Assembly: GCA_043381765.1 (NCBI GenBank)
Contig: JBHJMP010001652.1
Location: forward strand, 1 to 20,906
Direction of reading: 5' to 3'
Source of the DNA: Collodictyon triciliatum
Lineage: Eukaryota; CRuMs
DNA length: 20,906 bases
Position 1 is the first letter of the stretch. Every line of letters starts with the position of its first letter. Positions 1 through 10,682 of the stretch are shown one piece after another. Made by a program: the position numbers and the translations under genes. The notes under the pieces were generated by a model that was not told the DNA's origin, searched no databases, and saw only the letters and a program-made list of their open reading frames with translations.

Positions 1-113
1 AAAAGATAAAAAAAGATAAAAAAAGATAAAAAAAGATAAAAAAAAGATAAAAAAAGATAAAAAAAAGATAAAAAAGATAAAAAAAGATAAAAAAAAGATA
101 AAAAAGATAAAAA
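1..113. repeat. A-rich tandem repeat (A6-8 GAT unit)
   Basis: About a dozen tandem copies of an 8-10 base unit, a run of A followed by GAT, with the A-run length varying from copy to copy. It reaches the window edge, so its full size is unknown. It lies beyond the last kinesin exon candidate, on the 3' side of that minus-strand gene or in one of its introns. Confidence 0.9.
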
Positions 114-3100
114 AGAAGACAAATAATCCACTCACTTTATCTCGCACGGATAGAACTAGCTTTGAATCATCTGTGGTTATCGTAATTATCTACGTAGTGG
201 TTCATAATTGTGAGTACGTAACGCATAGTCTGATATTGCACATTTATATATATCATTCATAGTAGGAATAAACCCTGTCGAATTACAAACCTCAACCCCT
301 TCCCGGTAATTGTCTATATCCCTGTGGTATCTTACGTTATCAAAGACCTTTGTATCGAAAAAAAGATATTATGTATCACTACGCTTATTGTTCTCATTTC
401 GATAATACATGTGTGCATTCTTAAATACAAATATTTTCAATGGTTTTCAATTGATTGAGAAAAGTGAGTTCCAGCATCTTAAAATCCTACTTTTAATTGA
501 AGGATTCTTTTTTCGTTTATGCCCAAAAACGATTGGACAACATATTCGTACGAGTCTAGAGAAATAGTAGAATTCTGGCTCGCCTGGTACGTATCTTCTA
601 GTAGCCTAAGGGAATGCCTCAACTCTGAAGAGATGGAAATACTNNNNNNNNNNNNNNNNNNNNNNNNNNNNNNNNNNNNNNNNNNNNNNNNNNNNNNNNN
701 NNNNNNNNNNNNNNNNNNNNNNNNNNNNNNNNNNNNNNNNNNNNNNNNNNNNNNNNNNNNNNNNNNNNNNNNNNNNNNNNNNNNNNNNNNNNNNNNNNNN
801 NNNNNNNNNNNNNNNNNNNNNNNNNNNNNNNNNNNNNNNNNNNNNNNNNNNNNNNNNNNNNNNNNNNNNNNNNNNNNNNNNNNNNNNNNNNNNNNNNNNN
901 NNNNNNNNNNNNNNNNNNNNNNNNNNNNNNNNNNNNNNNNNNNNNNNNNNNNNNNNNNNNNNNNNNNNNNNNNNNNNNNNNNNNNNNNNNNNNNNNNNNN
1001 NNNNNNNNNNNNNNNNNNNNNNNNNNNNNNNNNNNNNNNNNNNNNNNNNNNNNNNNNNNNNNNNNNNNNNNNNNNNNNNNNNNNNNNNNNNNNNNNNNNN
1101 NNNNNNNNNNNNNNNNNNNNNNNNNNNNNNNNNNNNNNNNNNNNNNNNNNNNNNNNNNNNNNNNNNNNNNNNNNNNNNNNNNNNNNNAAATAAATAAACA
1201 AATAAATAAACAAATAAATAAACAAATAAATAAACAAACAAATAAAAAAATAAATAAATAAATAAAGGATTTTCAGCCACAAGTGCGTGTTACTTAGAAG
1301 ACGTATTTGATATAGTACCTTGTGTAGATGTCGCATCAAAGACTTGGTCCATCTCATAAACCTTGGGTTTTCCTTTGCTCACTGTAAGCTCTACAGTTTC
1401 GGAACCTAGTGACTTGATAATCTATAGAATGGGTGAAGGTTATGCGTGTTCGATAAATTTTGATATCGCTTTCGATTTTAAATTAGTATTAAATTAAGTT
1501 AATGATTCGAATAATGGAAAAATTAAGTTAATAGATGAAAATCAATATACAAATCTGGTTAGTGTAAAGGTTGAAAAGGTAGATAAGGCAATGATGGAGC
1601 AATCTATGTTCTAAAGGCCGTGGCATATGAGAGCACTAAATTACTTTTAGGCTGGCTGACCCATCAGTGCTGATAAATGGGCGAATTCTGCAGACAACAC
1701 GGATATTTCCTAAGAGGCAAATGTAGCATCAAATTTGAATAAAGGTGTTATATGTAATATTCATATTTTGGACTAATAAATCATGTATTAGTAATATTTC
1801 TTGCGTACCATGGAATAAAGAATAAAAAAAATCATGAACGATATAAATCAAATCAAGGTATCTGCGATCAACAAATTGAAAATACCACGCATTTCCTGGA
1901 GCATGTTTTGAAGTATCCTGCGAGTTTGGTGCTCTTGTGAGTATAAAGTTTGGAATCGTTGTACTTGAGCCAGTAAATTTTGAACATTTTCAGTCGACTC
2001 TAGGTTTGTCCAATTCATGAGCAGTCGTAAAATCGTAGCGGAAGGAAATATTAGCATATGAAGTAGGGAAATATCGGTATTTAATTAAAAACACGCATAT
2101 GAGTTCATCTATCAAACACAACTACCAGTTTCCTCTATTTTTTTAACAATTTTTTAATTGAGTGTTGATTCTAGGAAAGAGAATCTGATAGCAATATTCA
2201 CCTGATTTCGCTTCGTACGAATGAATTGGCATCATTCGAACGGCCTTTTGAAATTGGGTAATGGCTTTCGATGATACTTCAGGGATTGTTCGGATATATT
2301 CATGGAGTAGGCTGAGTTCGGATTTTATAGTCTAGAAGAATGTCAAAATGCTTATTTTTCTATATATTATTATTAATCAGTGGAACGGAATTCATTCACC
2401 AAAAGGAGTTTAATTTTAGAGAAATATTTAACAAACTTCTGTTTGATGTGTTATCTGGTAAGTTTGGTCCAATGTTGCGGTGCGGATTCGTCTTAGCTCT
2501 GCTTGATGAGACACTTTCAATCCAACCACAGACTCATTTAGTCTGCCATAACAAGTCATTTTATTTGTGTGATCAAAATGGTATTGGTTTATTGATGGCA
2601 TTTATATCATGAATAATGTTATCTTAACCGATTTAAATGCATTAAATATTCGATCTGACAGGTTAACTTCTTGATAAGCATATAAGAATGTAGTGATATT
2701 TGAAAATAATTCGAACCTATCTAAATCAAGCTCGTATCTTACAATTTTTTGATTCTTTTCAAATAATTCGTCTTCTAATTCCTATGAGAAATTTTATTAG
2801 ACTGATATCAGTCGTACGTAAAATTTAAGGAATATATTATTATTCGCTATTGCTGGTATTTATTATTTGCCAACAATTCCATAATTGTTGCGTAGTTTTT
2901 ATTATCTCTATTCACAAACAAAAGGGAACGAAAAATAATGACACCAGAGCTGAGTCTATTAAAGTAAATACCATCTGGTAATAAACGATAATTACAACGT
3001 TGAAAGTTTGAAATATGAAATAACTGCCTTTCTTGCACGCTCGCTTTCTTTCAAAGCATCTTGGACAGTTTTCAGAGAAGCCTGGAGAGTATCTTTCTCT

Positions 3101-3980
3101 TCGGAGAGCAAATTATATCTTTCCTTTTCTTCATTTAGTTCGTCTGAAAAAAAAAACGCGACTCATAAGTCAGCAAAATCATGAAGCAACATAAAAATAT
3201 TTTCATGTACATCCAAAATCTCTTTATGTATGACTGCTGACTAATTCATTTCAAATAATCGTAAATCACACAAAATAGCGAATTGCTTGCGATGATAATT
3301 TCACATTACATAACTATTCTTTTACTCTAAACAAAATATATGAGATAATCAATCAGGAGGTAAAAACCAGTCAAGGATGCCACTATTTGGCTTTCGGCTG
3401 CATCCCTTGCTTCTTTGACCCTGGCGCGCCAATATATTCTATCCTTTCTCCGTGATTCTTTGTTTACGGACAAGAGAAGTTCGTAAAATTCTCCTATCGT
3501 GGTGAGAATGTAAGTAACTGAGGTCATGCATGAATTCATATTCAGAAGTTCCCTGGACTCCACACTCTATAGGCTTGAAGTAGTCAAGATAACAAGAAAA
3601 ATTTATGACAATATGATTTCCTTTCTTATATATAATTGATCAAATAAACGTTCGTTTGGTACTTGTTTTGTTTTCATTCTCTAAAGTAGTTTTTAATGCT
3701 TGTTGGCACCGGTGGAGATGATCCTGACTGTTTTTCAGTGCAGACGTTAAAATATCGATGTTTTCCTTCAACGAGTTTCTCTGAGATTAAAAAAAAAGTG
3801 ATGAAAATTCACGTTCATAAAGTACTACCGTATGAGTGATTGCACATATTAAACATTGGAAATAAGCACAAGAATGTTTCGTAATTTCGAGAGAGAAAAT
3901 ATTTATGTATTTAGCCAAGTATAAATTATAACATGAAAGGAGGAGGAGCCCAATTTATTGTGACTCGTATAAAGACAACA

Positions 3981-4024
<44 letters not shown>

Positions 4025-4035
4025 ATTTTAAAAAG

Positions 4036-4075
<40 letters not shown>

Positions 4076-5333
4076 CGAGGTAGAAAATGTTGCTCTAGTA
4101 TAGTAAGTATAAACACCTCGAGAGGGCGATTTGATGTTCGCGCTTTTGTAAAACAGAATGGGGATTCGGATGTTTCTTTGATAATCGCTTCGATGGACTT
4201 TTTTAAAATGAATTGAAAAAAATTAAATAAATTAAAATTATACTTCATGAAAAGAATGAAATCATAATAGCAATTGAAGAAAAATAAGGACAGTTTAAAA
4301 AAGCGATACTACTCCAAAGGGGAAATAGGAAATAACCAAGATTCAGCTCATAAGTTTATATATTGAACCATATTTCAATACAAACAGCTTGGTTGGTTTT
4401 CTTTGGGGTGGGCGATATCAGGACAGACTTGTAATTCTGTGTAGTGGGTGATTGGAATACATTTGCTAGGGTTTTTGACCTCATTTTTGAGCTGGGAGAA
4501 GTTTTCTATCATTGGGAATCCAATATTATGAATGAGTTGGATACTATCTTATACGGTTAAAAAAATGTGTTGGAGTTGAGACGTTCCGGAGGTTGGGTCT
4601 TTTGAAAAGGTGAACTTTAGTGGGCGTTGCAAGTAAAAGACCGCATATAAAAGGATTGCTAACGCTCAAAAAAAACTAGTTTACCTCATAAATTGAAATG
4701 TCTCTGTTCGCGAACGACGAATCCTGTCCTGTTTCCTAAGATAAAATCAGTGATAAATTTTTAACAGAAAATGAAAGAAATGCTATTGAAATGAGAAAAT
4801 TGCCTGTTAATCAATTAATATTTGTTGTTTAGATATGTGAATAAAAAAAAACTGAGACATAAAATAATCAGTGGATGAGAAATCAAAGTGAGTAATGGGA
4901 GTAGAATGAGAGAACAACAGTTGATGGCACTCACACCACTAAAACGAATGATTTAAATAGTATGTTTGACGCAACGATGGGTATTGCAAAAAAGAAAAAA
5001 AAGAAGGCGACATAAATACATCATACAGGAAAAAGTTTCTTTCGCAGTGAATCGCTTTCGCTAGAGGGTTTGAATGTAGGAGACGGGCGATCTTCCACTA
5101 GTATGTCAACTTTGTTTGGGCGAAGCGGATTCGGCGTGAGTGTGTGGGCCTGAAAGATTGGTATTTTCTTTAGCGAGTGCGTAACTCTTTGTAGTGAAGT
5201 GAGTCCACCTTTAAAGGTATATCTGTGTATGTGCGATGTACAAAAGTACTCTTGCAAGCGTTGTATTGGGAGAAAAGAGTTTGGGTGGNNNNNNNNNNGC
5301 AGGAGTTGAAATGGGAAAAAAAAGGAGGGGAGG

Positions 5334-5371
<38 letters not shown>

Positions 5372-5668
5372 TAAAAATGAAAGATTAAAAAAAAATTAAA
5401 AATGAACGAAAGAATGAAAGAAAAGAAAGATGGGGAATGAATGAAAGAACGAAAGAAAAGAGGGACATGTTTTGCACAAATCGAGTAAAAATAAAGCAGA
5501 CTACAAACATTATGGAAAAAAAAGAGACAGTATTAAGGAAGGAGCAAGTGTAGCTGTATTAGTCAAGACCGGTTGTGCTTTGGCAGAGGGCGCAAACGAG
5601 GCAGCAAATCCATAGCGCTGGCTTTGTGTGGGCGAAAGCAGGTGGTCTCTGCCCAGGGCCGAGTACAT
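1..5668 (-). CDS. Kinesin-14 (C-terminal motor kinesin), partial, multi-exon
   Basis: Minus-end-directed microtubule motor, probably acting in spindle assembly or cargo transport. Exons read leftward, all joined in phase: 5668-5570 (start MYSALG), 5149-5027, 4735-4685, 4197-4117, 3780-3663, 3517-3368, 3143-3025, 2781-2743, 2532-2437, 2331-2202, 1999-1886, 1709-1645, 1421-1319, then the gap, then (>643)-491. Residues 1-118 are a Ser/Pro-rich disordered tail and about 119-370 a heptad-rich coiled coil. Next come the kinesin-14 neck (RRILQNMLQEMRG) and the motor start (NIRVVCRIRP at about 375, then VFDATSTQ). The exon left of the gap carries YEYVVQSFLGINEK, resembling the motor SFLEIYNE strand. 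The P-loop and switch motifs are not visible. The neck directly before NIRV is what marks family 14. The 39-nt exon at 2781 and its neighbour at 2532 are the least certain joins. Confidence 0.85.
136..170 (-). CDS. Possible further kinesin motor exon (weak)
   Basis: On the minus strand an acceptor-like CACAG and a GTGAGT donor bound 35 bases that read DSKLVLSVRDK. This resembles the kinesin stretch after the EIYNE strand (SKKLEIR-type). The splice phase (two leading bases) does not match the phase-0 end of the exon at 491, so an intermediate exon between 170 and 490 would be required. Suggestive only. Confidence 0.25.
644..1187. other. Assembly gap, 544 N
   Basis: Unknown bases. The gap falls inside the kinesin motor domain. 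On its right flank the intron after the VFDATSTQ exon is made of a TAAATAAACAAA microsatellite, and on its left flank is another motor exon. The ATP-binding P-loop exon is therefore expected in the missing sequence. The N count may be only an estimate of the true length. Confidence 0.99.
1188..1265. repeat. AAATAAAC microsatellite
   Basis: Tandem AAATAAAC units grading into AAAT repeats, directly against the right edge of the 544-N gap. It sits in a kinesin intron and probably caused the assembly break. Translations through it, such as LFIYLFIY, are artefacts. Confidence 0.9.
3983..4070. repeat. Double poly(A) tract
   Basis: Two poly(A) runs of about 38 and 36 bases separated by a short TTATTTTAAAAAG spacer, in the intron between kinesin exons 4 and 5 (3781-4116). 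On the transcribed minus strand this is poly(U). Length is likely to be unreliable in the assembly. Confidence 0.9.
5289..5298. other. Assembly gap, 10 N
   Basis: Ten N in the first kinesin intron (5150-5569), beside purine-rich sequence. It probably marks a fixed-size scaffold gap, so its true length is unknown. Confidence 0.99.
5337..5460. repeat. Poly(A) tract and GAAA/GAATGAAA low-complexity purine region
   Basis: A poly(A) run of about 32 bases (5337-5369) is followed by irregular GAAA, GAAC and GAATGAAA repeats on the plus strand, all inside the first kinesin intron. Confidence 0.8.
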
Positions 5669-6014
5669 CGCTCCTTTGTCACCCGGTTGATTGCTTTCTG
5701 TGAGGCATCAAGGGGAGACGGAATGTGTTGTGTTTATTCACATTGCTGGTTGGGGCTATGAAACCGGCGATCGCGTTGTTTCTCTTTCCCTTGAGTGTTC
5801 TCGCGGGGCGGGGCGAATACTATTGTTGCAAACCAGACATCCCTGCAGGCAATCGTGGTTTGCGGTGTGGATTCCTGTAGCTATGTTTGAATCTTTGAAT
5901 CTTTGAATTTTTGAATCCTAGACTGTCATGAATAAGAAAAAATTTTGAATGCTCGAATGGACTGGTTAAACAAGAATATAAATACAATTAATTTCCACAA
6001 GATTGTAAGAAAAT
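5669..6014. other. Intergenic region upstream of kinesin
   Basis: Between the kinesin start codon (minus strand, 5668) and the tRNA gene. The part near 5669-5880 has higher GC and should hold the kinesin 5' UTR and promoter. A short run of ATCTTTGA repeats lies at 5890-5910. I see no coding signal on either strand that is better than chance. Confidence 0.5.
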
Positions 6015-6086
6015 AGCAAAGTGGCGCAGTGGGAGCGTGCTGGGCCCATAACCCAGATGTCCCAGGATCGAAACCTGGCTTTGCTA
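6015..6086 (+). tRNA. Initiator tRNA-Met (CAT anticodon)
   Basis: A complete 72-nt cloverleaf. The acceptor stem is AGCAAAG/CTTTGCT with discriminator A, the D stem GCGC/GCGT, the anticodon stem CTGGG/CCCAG around loop CCCATAA (anticodon CAT), and the T stem CCAGG/CCTGG. Initiator identity rests on the A1:U72 pair, three consecutive G:C pairs next to the anticodon loop, and the T-loop ATCGAAA (A54 and A60 in place of T54 and pyrimidine 60), all known hallmarks of eukaryotic initiator tRNA. The internal promoters are intact: box A TGGCGCAGTGG and box B GGATCGAAACC. There is no intron, and the CCA tail is not encoded, as expected. A T6 run follows as terminator. It is transcribed away from the kinesin gene. 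Confidence 0.96.
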
Positions 6087-6095
6087 GTTCGTAGC

Positions 6096-6101
6096 TTTTT
6101 T
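6096..6101 (+). terminator. RNA polymerase III terminator
   Basis: A run of six T on the non-template strand, 9 bases after the tRNA 3' end, the standard Pol III stop signal. Confidence 0.85.
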
Positions 6102-6713
6102 GCAATCTTTTGACCCTGTGTGCCTTCGGTTCAGTCGGCGTTCTCGTTTGTAATTCGAGCTGCCTCCATTGGTTTGTGAATGTTTTATTCCCAGAGGCTG
6201 ATTAGCAAAGCATAGTATATAAAGAAAGGATGGGGTGGGATATCGGCCAGGAAGGCACAGACAGAGCAGCGGGGTGGCGCAGTATGGGTGGATTATGGCC
6301 GACAGAGAGCAAGGAGATTAGATTCAACTGCGGGTTGTTCCAGGTGTGAAGGGAGACCAAGGGCGAGGCTGCGTTTGTTTTTAGCGGGTCGGGCAAAAAT
6401 TACATCAAAAATTGGTGTGTGGGTGTGTGGGTGTGGAGAAGCGGTGTGGAGAGGCAGCTTTGCAAGCTATGTCGTTGTCCTTGTGACTGGACGTGATGGC
6501 GTCGTTGCCGAGCGCAAGCAGGAGTGGCAAGACTTGGTGGGTTGGGTATCCGATGACAACAAAGCCGGCTGTGCATCCTCTGATGCAATCAGTTGTCGAG
6601 GCTGTGGTGTTGGGAAAGAAGCGCTGTGATAGTTGTGTCTTGAGGGATGACCGATTTTCTGCGGAGGCCTCCTCTTGCCGGCGGGGCGTTGAATTCTTTT
6701 GGCTACATGCAAT
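6102..6713. other. Intergenic region, no recognised gene
   Basis: A comparatively GC-rich stretch between the tRNA and the 3' end of the B56 gene. Several overlapping open frames exist on both strands, the longest 113 codons on the plus strand from 6288. None shows a recognisable domain, a good splice structure or convincing composition. The B56 3' UTR should occupy the right-hand part. Confidence 0.5.
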
Positions 6714-9700
6714 CTAGGTGGGTATCTGAAAAGGCTGTGTGAAATTAAAAATGTTTTCTTGTGGGAAACCTGTTTGAGTATTCTGTCGATTTCTTCATCC
6801 CCTTCGTCTGTGGAGCCCTTGGCAAATGAATCGTAGATAGAGTCTATTACATACCGAAATAAATTAACTGGATATTTGTATCAATGCACTAGGATGGAGA
6901 TATCAGAAAGAAAGAAGAAGAAGAAAAAAAAAAGAACTGTCCGAACTAGGAGAAATGGGAGTGTTATTTTCTTACTCTGGTTGACAGAGGTAGGAGCTGC
7001 TCTGCGATACGATGAGGCAGTCGGTGCCACACCACTTGTCGCGTTCCTTGCAGCATCTTCTTCAATCTTTTGCCATGCCTTTTTCCTCTTGGCATCTTCT
7101 GACCGTATTCTACAAATATTGCACAATGAAAAGGGAAGAATTAAAATAACCATATTTGTCGCTCCGATATATTGTTGCTGTAATCCAATTACTATGGTGC
7201 TGCTATAATTGGATGTACATATTTCTTTCATGCAGAAGACCATAAATAAGAACATATATGACCGAGTGTAAGCATTAATAGATGATGCAATTAACCTTGC
7301 TTGCTCAGATTTAAACTTTGTAGAGCATTCATCGAAGAGATTGGAATCTGTTTCCATAAACACCTTGAGCACGTTATAAGTAAGGCTGTGGATTGACCTA
7401 TAGACATTTAGTAATAAATAAAATCACAAAAATTTTCCTAGTTGAGATATTTGACTTATTGCGATAAGAAAAATATTTCACAATATATTGTGCAGACAAT
7501 ACAGGAAATATGGCGAGTTATGATGCAGCAAACGACTTATTGCATACTTGTCTTTTATTATCAAGTGTGGGATAACATACGTGTTCCAGTGTGATTTCGA
7601 ATTCTTTAACAGGGACCCGAAAATTATAGGCAAAATAACCTTGCGATTTTCATTTACCAAACTCACAATATACTCATTGTTCCATAAAAACAAGGCTCTT
7701 TCAGCAACCTGGAAAATAAATGATCCATGAATTGAGACAAATAAGGCAAACCAAAGAAGATATATTGGCGCATGTGTATAAAGTGGTGGAAATAAGATAC
7801 CTGGAAATTCTGTGACCCAAGACACTTTGACACTTTGCGGAAAACATTTGGTGCCAGTTTGGCGAAGGTTTGAGCATCAGTCAACTCCAGAACCTATGAA
7901 AGGTAAATATTAACTTAACTGATGCAAGAACAATGGAGTCTATGTGAACAGGGCTAGGCAAGGAGGCTTCCTTACTGCACTGAAACAACAATTACTTATG
8001 GAGCTTACCTCTTCCAGTTCCGTTAGGAAAATGACTTCCTTAGCGCTGTGTGTTACAGGCCAGTATTTGAGCAATGAATTAATGACCTACGAGTCATGAT
8101 TAGTCGTTTACTTGGACTGTGAATGGATAGGGCAGATATGATAATGTTTTTGAATATACGAGGTAAAAAGGAAAAGAAAGTATAGATAACAGTTTTCAAG
8201 AAGGAAGCAAAAGTACTTAAAATCAGTATACTCACTGTTTCGGCTAATTTTGCATCTTTCTCAAGAAATTGTGTGACACAATAATTCAATTGCTGGTGAT
8301 AGATAACAAATAATCGAGGCTTATGGAGTGGGAGAAGTGCTTTACAGAGGAACTGCTTATGCTCATCTTTCAGAGGTAGAGCAAATCCATTTATTATACT
8401 ACACAATAAAGTCGCTAATGATGAAATAATTACACCCATAAAAAAAGGGGATATGTTTCAGTTATTTTATTCTACTTTATTTATTTTTTTTAAAAAAAAA
8501 ATGTCTGATGGAAAATTTTATATAATATTAACGCCTGTATGAAGAAGGAAAAAATGCCTTCCAAGAATTTCGAGAAGTTCAGCGATGCCATTGTGTCGCT
8601 CCGTTTCAAAAACGAAATGATAGAATATGTTGTTGATTGCTTTTCTAATAAATGCGCGATGGGAGAGGAACTATGGGGAGGCAATGAAGCATGTAGTTAG
8701 AATTTATCATGCCTTAGGATGAATTTTTTTTAATGTTACGTTTGTGGAACAAAGAGAATAAGGAAAATGATATCGAATGTGTGGCTACCTTTCCGTAAAG
8801 GCGATGAAGTGCAGTTTTTAGGTAGTCGCGCTCTCGAGGGTCGTCACTTCCAAACAAATCGAGAACCTGCAATTCATAATTTTTTTTATTAGTATGTATT
8901 TAAATATATTAAAAAAGTGAATGATTTAAAGTCTATGCATTATCATGTTTTAATATCATTGAAATAGCTATTGATTTCATGAATTCATCAACCTGTAGAA
9001 CAAATGACGAGTCAAGATATTTCTTTGAGGTATTCACATCTGTGTAAGGGGATTCGATGAATCGCAGAAGGAATTCATAGATTATCTGGATTTGTGTCCA
9101 AAAAGGGTTAAAATAAAAAAAAGGATTCGGAGGTATAATAGGAGTATTTGAATATGCCCACGAAATAGTTTTGATCATCACCTGCAGGTGAGGCCAAGCT
9201 GCTTCCAGGACAGGTTCATCCTCCTCAGGGTCGAGATTTTCCTCACCATCGCTTGGGCGCGGCGGAAGAGCACGAAATAAGTTGCAGCTGATCTGTTTGA
9301 GAAAAGTAATTTTTCTTATCATAAATCGATTCACTTTGGAATTAAAAAAATATAATGTGCGGAATGGTGTACAGCAAGTGGTGATGATCAGGCAGCAAAC
9401 CATTTGGACAAAATCTTCATATATCATCTCTGGGAACGGGGCCTTCGCAGCATTGACAAAATCAACCAATTCAGTCAACATGGCTCTTTTTATTTCCTTC
9501 CCACCCAGTTCTGCCTGCGGGTCTGTGAAATCAAACACGATGCAGCACTGTCTCATTTTCTTTTGGAAGAGATTCATTCTCTCAGAAAGAGGCACATCTA
9601 GGTGGATTTTTTTCTCTTAAAATGTGTCTACTGGTATGTATTGGTGGGTTTCTTATTTCATGGCAAATATTATGATGCCTTTTTTACAGAGCTATCAAAA

Positions 9701-10674
9701 CAGGATGGACAATACCTTTGAATGATGGAAGTTTTTCGATCTTTCCTTGGGTTACATTAAAACGGGATGAGAACTGTTTGGTCAACTTTTTCACTCGATT
9801 TTCAGGCCTGGCGTCTGAACTTGAATCTGGTTGTGACTGTGACTGTGACTGTGATTGCTGGACAGATGATGAAGATCCGTATCCACTTGGTGTTTGGTGC
9901 TGAAGCGAAGGATTGCCGTATGATTGGGATGCCGAAGGTTGTGCTGTGAATGATGATGAGGAACTGCTTTGTGTTGTTGTGGAAGTGTTGCTGGAATATC
10001 CGTTCGAGGCAAGAGATTGATCTAGCTTTGACGAGAACGAGCCGCTGGAGTCTTGCTGTTGCTGCGTGGGATTCATTGTGAACAGCAGTTCATATGGATG
10101 GTGTTGAGACGAGGAAAAATGCTGAGGTATACATATGGATGGGAATATGATCGCGAGAACATGTGCGATATAATTTCCAAATAGTAATAACAATAGAAAC
10201 TAACCTCCTTTGAAGTGCGACGACCGCTGGCACTGGACTATAAATGAATGCCCGATGTCAGATATGTTTTTTTTTTCTTCCAGTGTATATGTGCCATGGT
10301 TTATATAGGTGCGAGACATATATCGTGTATACGAACGGAAACACACTGGTTTGGGGGTTGTGCTGGACTTCGAGGAAGAAGATGTCGGGGTCTTTGGCGG
10401 ATTCCGCGAAGCAGAAGAGGTATTGGATGCTGAGGTGGAAGTCGAGGTGGATGACGACGTAGACGACGAAGAGGTCGAAGAGCTCTTTGACCCACCCCCG
10501 AACTAAAGAAATACATTCTCATAAGTGGGTTGTTCTTCTTGGCAGATCAGATAGGAGGAAATGAGAAGCAGTGGTCGCCTTCTTTTAGGCTGGTGTCACA
10601 GAGTTCTTGTGAAGATATCAGAAAGGGACAGGAAGAATCCTGGCGTGGTGACTTACAAACTTCTTTTTGAACAT
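6714..10674 (-). CDS. PP2A B56 (B') regulatory subunit, 16 exons
   Basis: Targeting subunit of protein phosphatase 2A that binds the A/C core and LxxIxE-type substrates. Exons: 10674-10657, 10502-10347, 10121-9716, 9597-9401, 9292-9182, 9085-8993, 8866-8789, 8670-8558, 8398-8236, 8086-8009, 7893-7801, 7708-7581, 7397-7296, 7109-6976, 6867-6770, 6725-6714. Total 659 aa. Residues 1-190 are a Ser/Thr/Gln-rich tail starting MFKKKF. The HEAT-repeat core runs from about 190 ([14 protein letters not shown]) to about 600, with [69 protein letters not shown] and [11 protein letters not shown], collinear with the human family. All junctions keep phase. Intron 8 begins with GC. The Ser-rich exon 2 to exon 3 join and the last two exons are the least certain. 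Confidence 0.95.
8399..8557 (-). other. Non-canonical GC-AG intron in B56
   Basis: The exon ends CTTGGAAG and the next bases are GCATTT. The acceptor TTGTGTAG precedes TATAATAAATGG. Only this join gives the invariant LEILGSIINGF of B56 in frame, and no GT lies close enough to replace the GC. Every other B56 intron in my model starts with GT. Confidence 0.75.
9827..9859. repeat. TGTGAC hexamer tandem repeat inside B56 coding sequence
   Basis: Tandem TGTGAC-type hexamers that on the coding (minus) strand encode an alternating Ser-Gln run (SQSQSQSQ) in the disordered N-terminal tail of B56. SQ dipeptides are the consensus for ATM/ATR-type kinases, though here the run may be only a repeat expansion. 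Confidence 0.75.
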
Positions 10675-10682
10675 GTCTTTGG

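Noticed and set aside
479-1357. Long open frames spanning the 544-N gap on both strands
   Set aside because: They exist only because N codons are read as open. The poly LFIY and FVYL stretches come from the AAATAAAC microsatellite. Only the ends (kinesin exons) are real.
2340-2612. Plus-strand 90-codon frame
   Set aside because: It lies antisense to kinesin introns and to the exon at 2532-2437, and shows no domain or splice support.
3955-4248. Minus-strand frame with a poly-Phe run
   Set aside because: The run is translated poly(A)/poly(T). Only 4197-4117 is a supported exon; the rest is intron.
6268-6340. Second tRNA-like start (GGGGTGGCGCAGTATGG, box A-like)
   Set aside because: No acceptor or anticodon stem can be paired and there is no box B at the right distance. 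Chance resemblance to the nearby real tRNA.
6288-6717. Overlapping GC-rich open frames on both strands
   Set aside because: Three or more frames are open together, as expected for GC-rich non-coding DNA. No motif or splice logic was found.
9282-9620. Plus-strand 112-codon frame
   Set aside because: It is the antisense shadow of B56 exons 4 and 5, whose minus-strand translation matches the family along its length.
10309-10506. Plus-strand acidic frame ([14 protein letters not shown])
   Set aside because: Reverse complement of the Ser/Thr-rich B56 exon 2. The acidic run is a by-product of the TCG/ACG codon repeats.
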